Made by a program: the position numbers and the translations under genes
Shown here: piece by piece, positions 31,337 to 40,781 of the stretch
Position numbering within the stretch: the stretch's first letter is position 1
How the letters are laid out: the number at the start of each line of letters is the position of its first letter
Notes under the pieces: model-generated
What the model was told of the DNA's origin: nothing
The model's database searches: none
What the model saw: only the letters and a program-made list of their open reading frames with translations
NCBI GenBank assembly: GCA_020631235.1
Contig: JAHDHQ010000019.1
Location: forward strand, 22,013-86,012
Reading direction: 5' to 3'
Source of the DNA: Saprospiraceae bacterium
Lineage (GTDB): Bacteria; Bacteroidota; Bacteroidia; Chitinophagales; Saprospiraceae
DNA: 64,000 nucleotides

Positions 31337-31789
31337 ATGGTAAATAATAAAATAAATATTAGAGCTGCTGAATATCAGGACATTCCAGCCATCTATGAGA
31401 TGGTCATTGGATTAGCTAAATATGAAAAAGAACCAGATGCAGTAACGGCTAGTATAGCCACTTATCAATCATCATTTAAACAAGACTGGTGGTCTTCAGA
31501 AGTAGCAACATTGGACCAAAAGATCATAGGCATGACTATTTTTTATAGATCATTTTCTACATGGAAAGGTAAGATGATGTATTTAGAGGATTTTTTTGTC
31601 GATCCTAATTACCGACAACTGGGTGTGGGCGAGCAATTATTTAAATCGTTTTTAGATAGGGCGAAAGAGGAGGAATGTGTCTTGGTCAAATGGCAAGTTT
31701 TAGATTGGAATGAGCCAGCGCTCAAATTTTACAAGAAAATGGAAGCTGAAATTCAAAAAGAATGGTGGAATGGCATAATTAGGTTTTAA
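31337..31789 (+). CDS. GNAT-family N-acetyltransferase (diamine/thialysine type)
   Basis: 150 aa. The acetyl-CoA-binding motif A reads YLEDFFVDPNYRQLGVGEQL (R-x-x-G-V-G), and the C-terminal KWQVLDWNEPALKFYKKMEA is typical of the SSAT-like group that acetylates polyamines or thialysine. The N-terminus RAAEYQDIPAIYEMVIGLAK also fits. It is cytoplasmic, transcribed away from rpsL, and 28 bases from the convergent polyprenyl synthase gene. Exact substrate is not predictable. Confidence 0.88.
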   Translation: MVNNKINIRAAEYQDIPAIYEMVIGLAKYEKEPDAVTASIATYQSSFKQDWWSSEVATLDQKIIGMTIFYRSFSTWKGKMMYLEDFFVDPNYRQLGVGEQLFKSFLDRAKEEECVLVKWQVLDWNEPALKFYKKMEAEIQKEWWNGIIRF

Positions 31790-31817
31790 TTAAATTATCT
31801 CGACATTGGACAAAAAC

Positions 31818-32804
31818 TTAAGCATCTCTATTTATAAGAAAATCGGCAAAATTTATTAAATCTACTTTTTGTGCATGATCCTCTACTTTTACGGCTTCTA
31901 AGTGTGACAATGCTAATGATTTATACTCATTCATTAATTCATTAGCATACACTTTTACCATGGATTCGTCAAAAAGATTGGTTACGGCATTTATTTTTTC
32001 ATTTTGTTCAATGTCGGATACTTTGTACAGACGGCTTAATTCTGCTGATAACTTGCTGGGAAGTAACTCCATTGCTTTTAGGTACAAATAGGTCTTTTTA
32101 TTTTGAAGAATATCACCTCCAATGCGTTTACCTACTTTCGCTTTTTCGCCATAAGTGTCTAATAAGTCATCTTGAATTTGAAAAGCAATGCCAATATTTT
32201 TCCCAAATTCATACAGATGATATTGATTGCGGCCAGAGGCTCCATTTGCCAGAGCTCCCAATTGCATAGACGCTCCAAGCAAGACAGATGTTTTCCACTC
32301 AACCATTTGGATATAATCCGAAATAGTCACTTTCTCCGCTTTTTCAAAATCAATATCCATTTGCTGTCCTTTACAAACTTCTTCTGCCATTCGGTTAAAA
32401 ATTTCAAGTGCTTCACTTGTAATAATCGGATCATCCGTTTGCAACAATTGGTATGCTTTTATTAGGGCCATGTCTCCTGATAAAATAGCCACATTTGTGT
32501 TGTATTTTTTGTGGACGGTAGCTTTACCTCTACGCCAATCGGCTTCATCCATAATATCATCATGCATCAAAGTGAAATTATGAAAGATTTCTACTGCCGA
32601 ACCAAAATTAGAAACTGTGGTGTTGTGCTCGCCAAATAAAGATGCGGCTGCATGAACGAGTACTGGTCGAACTCTTTTACCTCCAATGCCCAAAATGTAA
32701 TCAATAGGCTCGTATAAACTTGAAGGATGCTGAGGCCAACTTAATGTAAGCATATCCTTCTTTACTTGTTTAAATTCTTTGTCCAAAAATGATGATTTAA
32801 TCAC
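31818..32804 (-). CDS. Polyprenyl (isoprenoid) diphosphate synthase
   Basis: 328 aa, trans-prenyltransferase fold. The first aspartate-rich motif is LMHDDIMDEADWRRGKATVH and the second is FQIQDDLLDTYGE, both binding Mg-diphosphate. GGKRVRPVLVHAA near the N-terminus binds IPP. It makes geranyl, farnesyl or geranylgeranyl diphosphate for quinones and carotenoids (compare crtZ). Chain length cannot be set with confidence from sequence alone. A TACCTTTGA promoter-like box lies 17 bases upstream. Confidence 0.93.
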   Translation of the reverse strand: MIKSSFLDKEFKQVKKDMLTLSWPQHPSSLYEPIDYILGIGGKRVRPVLVHAAASLFGEHNTTVSNFGSAVEIFHNFTLMHDDIMDEADWRRGKATVHKKYNTNVAILSGDMALIKAYQLLQTDDPIITSEALEIFNRMAEEVCKGQQMDIDFEKAEKVTISDYIQMVEWKTSVLLGASMQLGALANGASGRNQYHLYEFGKNIGIAFQIQDDLLDTYGEKAKVGKRIGGDILQNKKTYLYLKAMELLPSKLSAELSRLYKVSDIEQNEKINAVTNLFDESMVKVYANELMNEYKSLALSHLEAVKVEDHAQKVDLINFADFLINRDA

Positions 32805-32820
32805 AGCTACATATTAAGCC

Positions 32821-32829
32821 TCAAAGGTA
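32821..32829 (-). promoter_or_regulatory. Candidate -7 box (TACCTTTGA) for the polyprenyl synthase gene
   Basis: Minus-strand TACCTTTGA agrees with TAnnTTTG 17 bases upstream of the ATG. No clear TTG is seen 19 bases upstream of it. Confidence 0.4.
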
Positions 32830-32984
32830 ATCAAGGCAAAAAGAATATTGGGTTCTTCTATTTAAATTTAGTCAGCTAAATTGCAATTTCTCTTAAATTT
32901 TCCATTATATACTATTAAAGCAATCCTATTTCATTATCTTCCGCCATTCAAAAATCAAATCTTTCTAATTTAAATTTATAGCGA

Positions 32985-34439
32985 ATGAAAAAAGTTTTAC
33001 TATTAAGTACATTTTTCTGTTTTGCCTTATTGGGATTTAATCTAAATGCACAAATGGCTGACGGAAGTTTTTCTCCTAATTTCGAAGCTCCGGATATCGA
33101 TGGAAACATGCATAATCTTTATGATGTTTTAAAGGAGGACAAAAAAGTTATTCTTGATTTCGGAACTACTTGGTGTGGACCATGTTGGTCTTACCACACA
33201 AGTGGAGTTTTAGAAGAACTATATGATACATATGGACCTGAAGGAACAGATGAGTTAAGAATTTTCATGTTGGAGTCAGATGATTCTACGACTGCTGAAG
33301 ATTTAGCAGGTACTGGATCAAACACTGCTGGAGACTGGATTACTGGAACACATTATCCGATTATAGATAATGCTGAGTCAATTGCTAGAGACTTTGAAGT
33401 GGCTTACTACCCGACTATGTACACTGTATGTGGAGATGGCAAAATATATGAGTCAGGACAAATATCGGCTCAAGCCCATGCTGATCTTTTCATGGCAATG
33501 GATTGTCAACGATTAGAAGAATCGGTTGGAGTTGCCTCAAGAGGTGATATTTCTATCTGTGATGGCGATGTTTCTGTCACCGTGGATATTTTAAATTCTG
33601 GCTCAGCAGATTTAACATCTGCCAGCATTGTATTAGATGGATGTTCTAACTGTCCAATGACTCAAGACTGGACTGGTTCATTAAGTTATTTAGAAGGTGG
33701 TTCTGTAGATTTTATTGGTGTTGAAGCTGAAGAAGGAACAACGACTTTAACGTATACTGCATATCCAGGTGGGAGCACAGATGCAACTGATATGGTGAAT
33801 CAGAATGTGACTGTAGGAGCTGTTACAGCATTACAAGACTGGAAAATGGTATATAGTGCAGATTGTTGGCCAGTAGAAACTACATGGACTGTAGCTGATG
33901 ACCAAGGCAATATTTTTGCTGCTGGGGGGCCATATGACCAATCATTAGCACAAACGACAATCGAAGAAGAATTTAGTTTGCCAACTACTGGATGTTTTAT
34001 ATTTACTGTATTTGACTCATATGGTGATGGATTTAACGGTACATCTGCTGGATGTCCTGTAAACGGATCTATGATTGTTACTACGGATGCTGGTAATATT
34101 ATTGACATTGATGGTACAACTATCTTTTCTGTTTTAGCTGGTAATGCAGATGTAGTGGAGATGGTAAACAATGATGATCTTGATCTTGCATCAACTATTA
34201 GCATTGCGCCAAACCCGGCTACTGATATGTTCCAAGTTACTGTGTCTGATGTGAGCGTTTCTCAAATGAGCATTAACGTAATTGACATTGTTGGAAAATC
34301 AGTTTACAGAGCAAATGTAGGTGCGGTGAATGGTACTTACTCTGAGCGATTAAATGTTACTGATTTTGCATCAGGAGTTTACTCTGTAGTTATTACTATG
34401 GATGATGAAACAATTGTGAAAAAAGTTATGGTTGACTAA
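32985..34439 (+). CDS. Secreted thioredoxin-fold protein with T9SS sorting domain
   Basis: 484 aa. Signal peptide MKKVLLLSTFFCFALLGFNLNA. A redoxin/thioredoxin domain follows (about 25-165) with the redox pair in FGTTWCGPCWSYH and a cis-Pro-like VAYYPTMYTV. The middle region (about 175-400) is beta-rich with many cysteines. The last ~75 residues (FQVTVSDVSVSQMSINVIDI to IVKKVMVD) are a T9SS type A sorting domain. It is predicted to be exported to the surface, where it could reduce or form disulfides in other secreted proteins; that role is inferred from the WCxxC pair. Followed by a perfect terminator hairpin. Confidence 0.9.
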   Translation: MKKVLLLSTFFCFALLGFNLNAQMADGSFSPNFEAPDIDGNMHNLYDVLKEDKKVILDFGTTWCGPCWSYHTSGVLEELYDTYGPEGTDELRIFMLESDDSTTAEDLAGTGSNTAGDWITGTHYPIIDNAESIARDFEVAYYPTMYTVCGDGKIYESGQISAQAHADLFMAMDCQRLEESVGVASRGDISICDGDVSVTVDILNSGSADLTSASIVLDGCSNCPMTQDWTGSLSYLEGGSVDFIGVEAEEGTTTLTYTAYPGGSTDATDMVNQNVTVGAVTALQDWKMVYSADCWPVETTWTVADDQGNIFAAGGPYDQSLAQTTIEEEFSLPTTGCFIFTVFDSYGDGFNGTSAGCPVNGSMIVTTDAGNIIDIDGTTIFSVLAGNADVVEMVNNDDLDLASTISIAPNPATDMFQVTVSDVSVSQMSINVIDIVGKSVYRANVGAVNGTYSERLNVTDFASGVYSVVITMDDETIVKKVMVD

Positions 34440-34462
34440 TTAAATAGTCCCTTTAAATACAT

Positions 34463-34501
34463 AAAAAATGTCATGTCTGTGTTTCAGACATGACATTTTT
34501 T
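34463..34501 (+). terminator. Intrinsic terminator after the thioredoxin-fold gene
   Basis: A perfect 17-bp stem (AAAAAATGTCATGTCTG and complement) with loop TGTTT, ending in a T-run, 24 bases past the stop codon. Confidence 0.93.
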
Positions 34502-34536
34502 ATTTTTACACGTCTTAATGAGGATTAAAAAAAATT

Positions 34537-35115
34537 ATGAATAAAATATTGCTCAGCTTTTGTTTTCTTTTTTCAATGTTAGTCCAAACATATGCGCAAT
34601 CTTCCTTGCGATGTCGAACTGGACACATTTACATTAAGTCCACGAATGCCATCATGAATTTAGAAGCGAATAATTACCAGGTTCAAAGCACGCTTAATAA
34701 AGAGCAAGGTGATATCACTTTTATAGGTTTAAGTAAAAGTTTTGAGTGGGAAAAAGGAGCATTAGATCAGATTTTCGCTAGTGATCAATTTGATATATCT
34801 CAGTATCCGAAGTTTACTTATGAAGGAACTATCACCAACATTGAACAAATAGATTTTAGTGCTGAGGGGAGTTACCACGCTGACATTGATGGTTATCTAA
34901 TGATAGGTGATGCTAAACGAAGAACCAAAGCCACAGCCATCTTGATTGTTGCTGCCGATCTGAGTGTCTCTGGAAAATCTGACATTAGCTTTAACATAGA
35001 GCAAGTGAATGTAGATAAAATAAATGCCCTATTAAAAAGCAAGACAGGAGCCGATATGGAGCGATTAAAAATATCTGAAAAAATAACTGTTAAAGCTAAT
35101 TTTAACTACCGCTAA
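34537..35115 (+). CDS. YceI-family secreted lipid-binding protein
   Basis: 192 aa with a signal peptide ending QTYAQ. The body is a YceI-type lipocalin-like barrel: HIYIKSTNAIMNLEANN, FEWEKGALDQIFASDQFDIS, FTYEGTITN and GYLMIGDAKRRTKATAIL. Family members bind polyisoprenoids or amphiphiles in the periplasm. Its stop is one base before the start of the next gene, so the two are coupled. A link to the polyprenyl synthase nearby is only suggestive. Confidence 0.88.
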   Translation: MNKILLSFCFLFSMLVQTYAQSSLRCRTGHIYIKSTNAIMNLEANNYQVQSTLNKEQGDITFIGLSKSFEWEKGALDQIFASDQFDISQYPKFTYEGTITNIEQIDFSAEGSYHADIDGYLMIGDAKRRTKATAILIVAADLSVSGKSDISFNIEQVNVDKINALLKSKTGADMERLKISEKITVKANFNYR

Positions 35116-35116
35116 C

Positions 35117-35536
35117 ATGAAAAAACTCATCAAGATATTATTAATTGTCATCATCCTTATTCTCATACCTATTATCATATTTCAGCTTGTCCCGCAAGCC
35201 TCTTTTGACCACAAAGAAGCTGACTATAGCCTTGACATTAATACCTTAGCCAGTGCTTTTAATGAGGATGAATCTGCAGCAAACAAGCTTTATCTAGGGA
35301 AAGTAATTGAGGTAAGTGGTGAAATTCTCGAAGTATTTAAAGATGAAGGTGACTCTTGGGTAGCACTATTAGGAGCCCAGGGAGCTAAAGACCCATTAGT
35401 GATGAGCACCTTTGACAATAATGTTTCAGATGAACATCAGATTGAAGTTGGTCAAACAATTACTGTCAAAGGTCAATGCACAGGTAAGTTAATGGAAGTT
35501 GTACTTAATAAGGCTAGCATCGTTTTGCTCAAATAA
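35117..35536 (+). CDS. Membrane-anchored OB-fold protein (tRNA_anti-like)
   Basis: 139 aa. An N-terminal membrane anchor (LIKILLIVIILILIPIIIF) is followed by an OB-fold with KVIEVSGEILEVFKDEGDSW, a core MSTFDNN and GQTITVKGQCTGKLMEVVLN. The latter pattern matches the tRNA_anti-like family, small periplasmic or secreted OB-fold proteins of unknown binding target in Bacteroidota. It is coupled to the YceI gene, with which it probably works; the job itself is not known. Confidence 0.75.
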   Translation: MKKLIKILLIVIILILIPIIIFQLVPQASFDHKEADYSLDINTLASAFNEDESAANKLYLGKVIEVSGEILEVFKDEGDSWVALLGAQGAKDPLVMSTFDNNVSDEHQIEVGQTITVKGQCTGKLMEVVLNKASIVLLK

Positions 35537-35540
35537 AATA

Positions 35541-35582
35541 ATTGGATAGAGCTGACCTAATAAAAAAGTCAGCTCCTCCAAT
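35541..35582. terminator. Hairpin between convergent OB-fold and Crp/Fnr genes
   Basis: ATTGGA/TCCAAT outer arms and AGCTGAC/GTCAGCT inner arms with an 11-base A-rich loop form a two-part hairpin just after the plus-strand stop. There is no following T-run on the plus strand, so its strength as a terminator is uncertain. Confidence 0.55.
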
Positions 35583-35598
35583 TGGAAAACCACAATGA

Positions 35599-36315
35599 TC
35601 AAGTTAACTTCATGATATCGCGTATCAATATTTTTGTAGGTTTTCTGGGACTAAAATGAATTATATTTTCGTCTTTTAGCTCACTCAATACTCTTGCTAC
35701 TGTTTGTCTAGAAGTATCTGTTATATTTGCTATTTCCTTATGGCTTAGTTTATGATTAACTAAAATTTCTTCGATTCCAATTTTTATCCCTCTTTTATCA
35801 GCCAAATCTTTTATAAAGCCCATTATTCTATTTTTGGCTTTAGTAAAAACAAAGTTTTGTCTGCGTTGCTGTAATGTTTTTAAGTTTTTCAGCATTTGAT
35901 TTAGAATTGCTTCCCTCAATGCTGGATTCGACACAAGCATTTGATTGTAGTAACTCAATGGAATAGAGAATAACTGACAATCTTCTAGTGCTACTGCAAA
36001 ATCAGTTCTTTTGTCTAAGCTAAAGACATTTTCACCAAACAGCTCACCTGGATACACGATATTCTTGATTAACTGTTTATCTTCTATGGTAGAGCATCCA
36101 ATTTTTATAGATCCTTTTTGCAAAAAATAGACTGCTTGGACCTTATCACCAACTTTGTAAGTTGGTAAGCCTTTAGGAATTTTAAAAAAGGTACAGTTCT
36201 CAGCTAGTTCGTTAAAAGCTTGCGTATTTAGACTACTTAGAATCTCGTACTCTTTAAGCATTATGTATTTTGATGAATGTAACATTTTGTGTGGTTTGAT
36301 AGTAAGACGAAGCAT
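35599..36315 (-). CDS. Crp/Fnr-family transcriptional regulator
   Basis: 238 aa as tracked; an internal ATG (MLKEYEILSSL) would give a more usual length near 220 aa. The cyclic-nucleotide-binding-like beta barrel (about 25-140) contains VYFLQKGSIKIGCS and PGELFGENVFS. The C-terminal winged helix (about 170-225) has SHKEIANITDTSRQTVARVL, the DNA-recognition helix. The iron-sulfur cysteine set of FNR is not present. It probably controls stress or energy genes; targets are unknown. Confidence 0.92.
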   Translation of the reverse strand: MLRLTIKPHKMLHSSKYIMLKEYEILSSLNTQAFNELAENCTFFKIPKGLPTYKVGDKVQAVYFLQKGSIKIGCSTIEDKQLIKNIVYPGELFGENVFSLDKRTDFAVALEDCQLFSIPLSYYNQMLVSNPALREAILNQMLKNLKTLQQRRQNFVFTKAKNRIMGFIKDLADKRGIKIGIEEILVNHKLSHKEIANITDTSRQTVARVLSELKDENIIHFSPRKPTKILIRDIMKLT

Positions 36316-36479
36316 AAAACCAACACCCCTAGTTTTATGAAAATTTATTTTGGCTTTTTATTCCAAACTTGATATGAAATTGGCTTCAAATGACTAAATC
36401 CCCAACAAACAGTATGGTCGAAGTAGGGATAATTTGGTTTTGAGGAATCAAAATAAAATGAAAATTGTTTATGCTATAA

Positions 36480-36794
36480 ATGAATATTATGAAGATTCGA
36501 GGCCAAATAATAGACATACATAAGGGGACAAAAAACAATTTAAACATGCGCCGGAATCGCAATTTTCTGGACACAAAAAAAGAAACATCCCCTATTATGG
36601 GGCGACCTCTGGAGTATACTCAAAAAGAAATAAAGGAACACAGGCAAATGATTCAAGACAAACTTGACCAAACAACACGTCTAAATACAAAGTTGGGTTT
36701 ATTGTTTATTGTGTTCGTTATTCTTTTTAGTTATTGGGGGTATATTATTTTCCAGCAGATTGTTTCTAATTTATACCTATTTAAAATCCACTGA
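36480..36794 (+). CDS. Small hypothetical protein with one membrane helix
   Basis: 104 aa as tracked, although a start at the internal MGRPLEYTQKEIKEHRQMIQ (65 aa) is also plausible. A charged helix is followed by one membrane segment (LGLLFIVFVILFSYWGYIIF) near the C-terminus. Its last 18 bases overlap the end of the convergent htrA-like gene, which is unusual for this genome's spacing. I recognise no family. Support comes only from the coherent charged-helix-plus-membrane-segment layout, so confidence is low. Confidence 0.35.
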   Translation: MNIMKIRGQIIDIHKGTKNNLNMRRNRNFLDTKKETSPIMGRPLEYTQKEIKEHRQMIQDKLDQTTRLNTKLGLLFIVFVILFSYWGYIIFQQIVSNLYLFKIH

Positions 36795-37913
36795 AGAACC
36801 AAGTTTTAAGGTTGTTTCTAAAGTACGGCCTTCTCGTTCGAATAGAACCTTCACCGAATCTCCGGCTTTAAAATTTTCGAGTACGGCTGTAACTTCTGCT
36901 GAAGATTTTATGCGTTTACCATTTATGGATTTAATGATATCACCGTAGTATACACGTCCATAATTATCTTGTTGTACTCCTTGCAATCCTGCTTTCTGGG
37001 CTGGACCATTTTCTATGATATTTCTAATCATGGCTCCATCTTCTTCAAAAGCTTGATCTGGCACTAGACCAACACCTAAAAATGGTCGTTTGACAATACC
37101 ATAATTAATGAGATCTGGAACTACCCAATTAACTTCATCCACTGGTATAGAAAAGCCAATACCTGCGTAAGCCCCAGAAGGACTATATATCGCTGTATTT
37201 ACGCCTATAAGCTGGCCAGAAGAATTTAGCAAAGGTCCTCCTGAGTTTCCTGGATTAATGGCTGCATCGGTTTGTATAACTCCGTCAATAGGGCTTCCAC
37301 TCTTAGACTTTATTTCTCTTCCTAATGCACTAATAATACCTGTTGTCAATGTCTGATCTAGTCCAAAAGGGTTTCCAATAGCAAGTACCGACTGCCCTAC
37401 TCTTAGATTAGCTGAGCGTCCAACAGGAATAGGCTTTAAGGAACCAGGAGGAAGATCAATTTTAAGCACAGCTAAATCTTTGTTGGGTGCTTCACCAATA
37501 ACTCTAGCTTCGTAAGAAGACTGGTCAGACAGTGTGACTGAGACTCTATCGCTTCCATCTATAACATGAAAATTAGTAACAATATGGCCTTGATCATCCC
37601 ATACAAATCCAGACCCTGAGCCTTCTGGGATTTCGTGGACATTAGTCGACCACCTTGAAGATTGCAGTGAAGAAGTGGTAATATATACAACTGAAGGGGC
37701 TGCATTTTCAAATAAGCCAATCACATTTCTTTCGTATTCTGTCAATGACTCTACAAAATTATTTGCTTTTTCTTGTTTATCCCAAGAAGTGGAATCGGTG
37801 TTTGCTTCTAAAACAAGCGAATCAGATGAAGAAGCATTAAAGCCATGAATTTTCGATCCGATGATGAAACCTCCTCCTAAAATTAGTACTCCGAGTATTA
37901 TGTTTTTAAACAT
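36777..37913 (-). CDS. HtrA/Deg-family periplasmic serine protease with PDZ domain
   Basis: 378 aa. A signal anchor (MFKNIILGVLILGGGFIIG) leads to a trypsin-like domain with catalytic His in IVTNFHVIDG, Asp in KDLAVLKIDLPPG and Ser in INPGNSGGPLLNSSG. One PDZ domain follows (about 270-375; KRPFLGVGLVPD, GPAQKAGLQGV, DIIKSINGKRI). A single PDZ makes it DegS/HtrA-short rather than DegP-like. It degrades or senses misfolded envelope proteins. Confidence 0.95.
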   Translation of the reverse strand: MFKNIILGVLILGGGFIIGSKIHGFNASSSDSLVLEANTDSTSWDKQEKANNFVESLTEYERNVIGLFENAAPSVVYITTSSLQSSRWSTNVHEIPEGSGSGFVWDDQGHIVTNFHVIDGSDRVSVTLSDQSSYEARVIGEAPNKDLAVLKIDLPPGSLKPIPVGRSANLRVGQSVLAIGNPFGLDQTLTTGIISALGREIKSKSGSPIDGVIQTDAAINPGNSGGPLLNSSGQLIGVNTAIYSPSGAYAGIGFSIPVDEVNWVVPDLINYGIVKRPFLGVGLVPDQAFEEDGAMIRNIIENGPAQKAGLQGVQQDNYGRVYYGDIIKSINGKRIKSSAEVTAVLENFKAGDSVKVLFEREGRTLETTLKLGSSVDFK

Positions 37914-38021
37914 AGATTTCTGTTCTGGTTTGTTGACCTTTAAAGTATTTAATGTTGGTCAGTAATTATAACTAAACGAGATAATTTGCCTGCATCATAT
38001 ATTTGAATACCAGATTTATTA

Positions 38022-40529
38022 CTATCCTCCTTGTCCGCCGCCTCCTCCTTGGCCACCTTGGGATTCACCTTGCTTCATATCATCGTTTTTAATCTTAGAT
38101 TTACGCTCCTTAAAATCTACTTTCCCAAATTTATATTTATAATTGATTCCGATGGATCTAAAGGGAACTGTATAATCATTCTGTGTTGTAAATGTATATC
38201 CTTGCACGGTAGTCCATGGATTATTGCCATCAAAACCAGCATCAGAATTAAACGATTTTGAAGCATTGAAAGGATCGATGATACGAATCCCTAAACTCGA
38301 TTTTTTGAATTCTTTTCTAAAACCAATTCCGGTCATCCAGAAAGATGTAGATGAACCCTGTAAAGTTTGTGTTCGTGCTCTATAGAACCCAAAAAGATCA
38401 GCCTTTAAGCTTGCAGTTATAGCATAATCCCCACTCAAAAACATATCAAAAGGGACAGCTTTCTTAGTTCTTTCTATACCATCAATTACACCTTTTGCAT
38501 TATATGTGTAAAGGTTAAACCCACCTCTTGCAGTTATCTTATTTACATTTTTCGTCGCAAAAAGATTCAGACCAAAGGATTGATTTTGGTCCACATTGAT
38601 ATAATTTGTCACTGCTCTTAATTCGTCAACAAAAACAAATGCTTCGATGGGGTTTTGTATAAATTTATAAAACACACTAGAGAAAATACCGAAGCCTTTT
38701 ATGAAGGTATTATAGGATAATTCGATTTGGTCCACTAATTCTGGACAAAGTAGCGGGTTTCCTGTGGTCAATGTGTAAATATCTGCATTGTTTGTAAAAG
38801 GATTAAGATAAAAGAGTGATGGTCTTTGTATCCTTTGATTATAACTCAGCTTTAATGAAGAAAAGTTTTTTAAACTTTTCGAGATTGAAATGTTAGGAAA
38901 AAGGTTTTGGTAGTTGAGTGAACATTCTGCTTCTTCGATACCTGGTATTTCGTTATAAACTTCATCTAAGCCTAAAATGGACGTGTTTTCATACCTAAGG
39001 CCTGTTGTAAATTGGAATTTTTTAAGCACAAAAGAATACTGGGTATAGGCGGCTAAAACCTGCTGACCATATTTAAAATTTTCGTCAAAGGAGCTACCAA
39101 GTTCTCTGACTACTCCTTTGGCTCCTATTTCCAATTTTCTTCCTTTAGCGAAGGGGTGGGTGTAATCAGTCTGCAATGTATACTCCACATTAGAGCCTTG
39201 ATTTTCTGTATTTCGATTGTTAATGACTAAGGTGGAATCTCCGATCGAAATGCGTTCTTGGACATCAAAAAAAGTGTTTTGGATATTCCCTGACAATTGA
39301 GCGGCAACAACAAATTCTCTATCTTTTTGTTCTTCAAATTTCTTTGTGTAATCGAGAGCTACATCATAGCCTCCCTGAGTAAAACCTGAATTAGTCGCTC
39401 GAGATATAGACTGATTTGCTTCAAACACAGGATCTAGAAGACTGCTGATCACTGGCTGACCGACTATAGAATCGCTATTATTTCCGAAACCTCTTAAGGA
39501 GGCCGAAAGATTTAGTGCATTGTAAGCATTAAAATCATAAAACATATTAGCCGAACCATTTGCACCAACCCAATTAGCTCTTGAAGGTCCTTCGCTAATG
39601 TAAGTTCCTATGCCTTGATCACCATAGTCAACTGTACGTGTAGATTCGAAACTTCCATTATTTGGAAAAGAGTAGAACATATTTCCGCTTAGGCTACTTC
39701 CAAATCTACCTTTTCCTGCATTCAGATTACCAGATAATGAATTTTGTCGAGTACCTACCGATAAATCTACTGATCCAGCTACCCCTTCGATATTACTTTT
39801 CTTGGTGATAATATTAATGATGCCGGATGAACCTTCGCTATCATATTTTGCGCTAGGTGAGGTAATCACCTCCACACTTTTAATCTGATCAGCAGGAAAC
39901 ATTTTTAAGGCATCTGCTACATTATTAGAAAACATACCTGAAGGTTTCCCATTGATTAATATTCTTACACTTTGGGATCCTCTTAGCGAAACATTTCCGT
40001 CTAAATCCACCGAAAGAGTAGGTACTTTACGTAAAACATCAGTGGCGTCTCCACCGGTTACGCTTGCATCTTGTTCTGCATTGTAAACTATTTTATCGAC
40101 CTTCATTTCCACGAGTGAACGTTGGTCTTTAATCTCTACAGCGTCTAAAACGTAATTTGCCGGAGCGAGTAAAATTTGATCTATTACCGCGTCTGGCTTT
40201 TTTGGAGTGAGTTCGACTCCCTTCACAATTTTATCATCATACCCCAAGAACGACAGATATAAATCATATTTACCTTTCTTGAGTCCTTCGAACTTAAATT
40301 TCCCACTTTCGTCACTTAATGTTCCATCTATCTCTTTCGTCTTTTCCGATTTTTTTAGCACGATCGTAGCATAACCAACTGGATTTAAACTCACTGAATC
40401 CAAGATTGTGGCACTTATTTTACCTTTTATGGTATTTGTTTGGCCTCCAAAGCCACCTCCAGGAGGAAACTGAGCCCACAATACAGATTGGCTAACAAAG
40501 AGAAGTACTACGAGTTGGAGATATTTCAT
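38022..40529 (-). CDS. TonB-dependent-receptor-like outer-membrane beta-barrel protein
   Basis: 835 aa. Signal peptide MKYLQLVVLLFVSQSVLWAQ. A carboxypeptidase-regulatory-like domain (about 37-120; VGYATIVLKKSEKT, LSFLGYDDKIV) is followed by a plug domain (about 130-240; RKVPTLSVDLDGNVSLRGSQ, EVITSPSAKYDSEGSSGIIN) and a long beta-barrel ending near KFGKVDFKERKS. This matches the Bacteroidota outer membrane beta-barrel family often annotated as TonB receptor. Both ends of the mature protein are glycine-rich (FPPGGGFGG and GESQGGQGGGGGQGG). No SusD partner is next to it, so the ligand is unknown. Confidence 0.9.
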   Translation of the reverse strand: MKYLQLVVLLFVSQSVLWAQFPPGGGFGGQTNTIKGKISATILDSVSLNPVGYATIVLKKSEKTKEIDGTLSDESGKFKFEGLKKGKYDLYLSFLGYDDKIVKGVELTPKKPDAVIDQILLAPANYVLDAVEIKDQRSLVEMKVDKIVYNAEQDASVTGGDATDVLRKVPTLSVDLDGNVSLRGSQSVRILINGKPSGMFSNNVADALKMFPADQIKSVEVITSPSAKYDSEGSSGIINIITKKSNIEGVAGSVDLSVGTRQNSLSGNLNAGKGRFGSSLSGNMFYSFPNNGSFESTRTVDYGDQGIGTYISEGPSRANWVGANGSANMFYDFNAYNALNLSASLRGFGNNSDSIVGQPVISSLLDPVFEANQSISRATNSGFTQGGYDVALDYTKKFEEQKDREFVVAAQLSGNIQNTFFDVQERISIGDSTLVINNRNTENQGSNVEYTLQTDYTHPFAKGRKLEIGAKGVVRELGSSFDENFKYGQQVLAAYTQYSFVLKKFQFTTGLRYENTSILGLDEVYNEIPGIEEAECSLNYQNLFPNISISKSLKNFSSLKLSYNQRIQRPSLFYLNPFTNNADIYTLTTGNPLLCPELVDQIELSYNTFIKGFGIFSSVFYKFIQNPIEAFVFVDELRAVTNYINVDQNQSFGLNLFATKNVNKITARGGFNLYTYNAKGVIDGIERTKKAVPFDMFLSGDYAITASLKADLFGFYRARTQTLQGSSTSFWMTGIGFRKEFKKSSLGIRIIDPFNASKSFNSDAGFDGNNPWTTVQGYTFTTQNDYTVPFRSIGINYKYKFGKVDFKERKSKIKNDDMKQGESQGGQGGGGGQGG

Positions 40530-40547
40530 ATTTGCTTGATTATTTAC

Positions 40548-40556
40548 GCAAAGGTA
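40548..40556 (-). promoter_or_regulatory. Candidate -7 box (TACCTTTGC) for the outer-membrane receptor gene
   Basis: Minus-strand TACCTTTGC, 19 bases upstream of the receptor ATG, matches TAnnTTTG. No good TTG is seen 19 bases further upstream. Confidence 0.5.
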
Positions 40557-40781
40557 CGCCCGTTAATTTGCCTTTGATGCCTTATTCGATGAATACTAGG
40601 TATTATTAGATAATCTTGAACCGAACTAATTTAAAATCCTGAAATGCTATGCGTATTAACTATAGTAGAGAAACATTGTTTTACACACTCCCTTTTGTTT
40701 TCTACTGATGCAGCAAAACGTGTGTTTTTGTCTTATGTCTAAAATGTATTATCTGACAATTGTTTTTAATTCCAGTACCTG

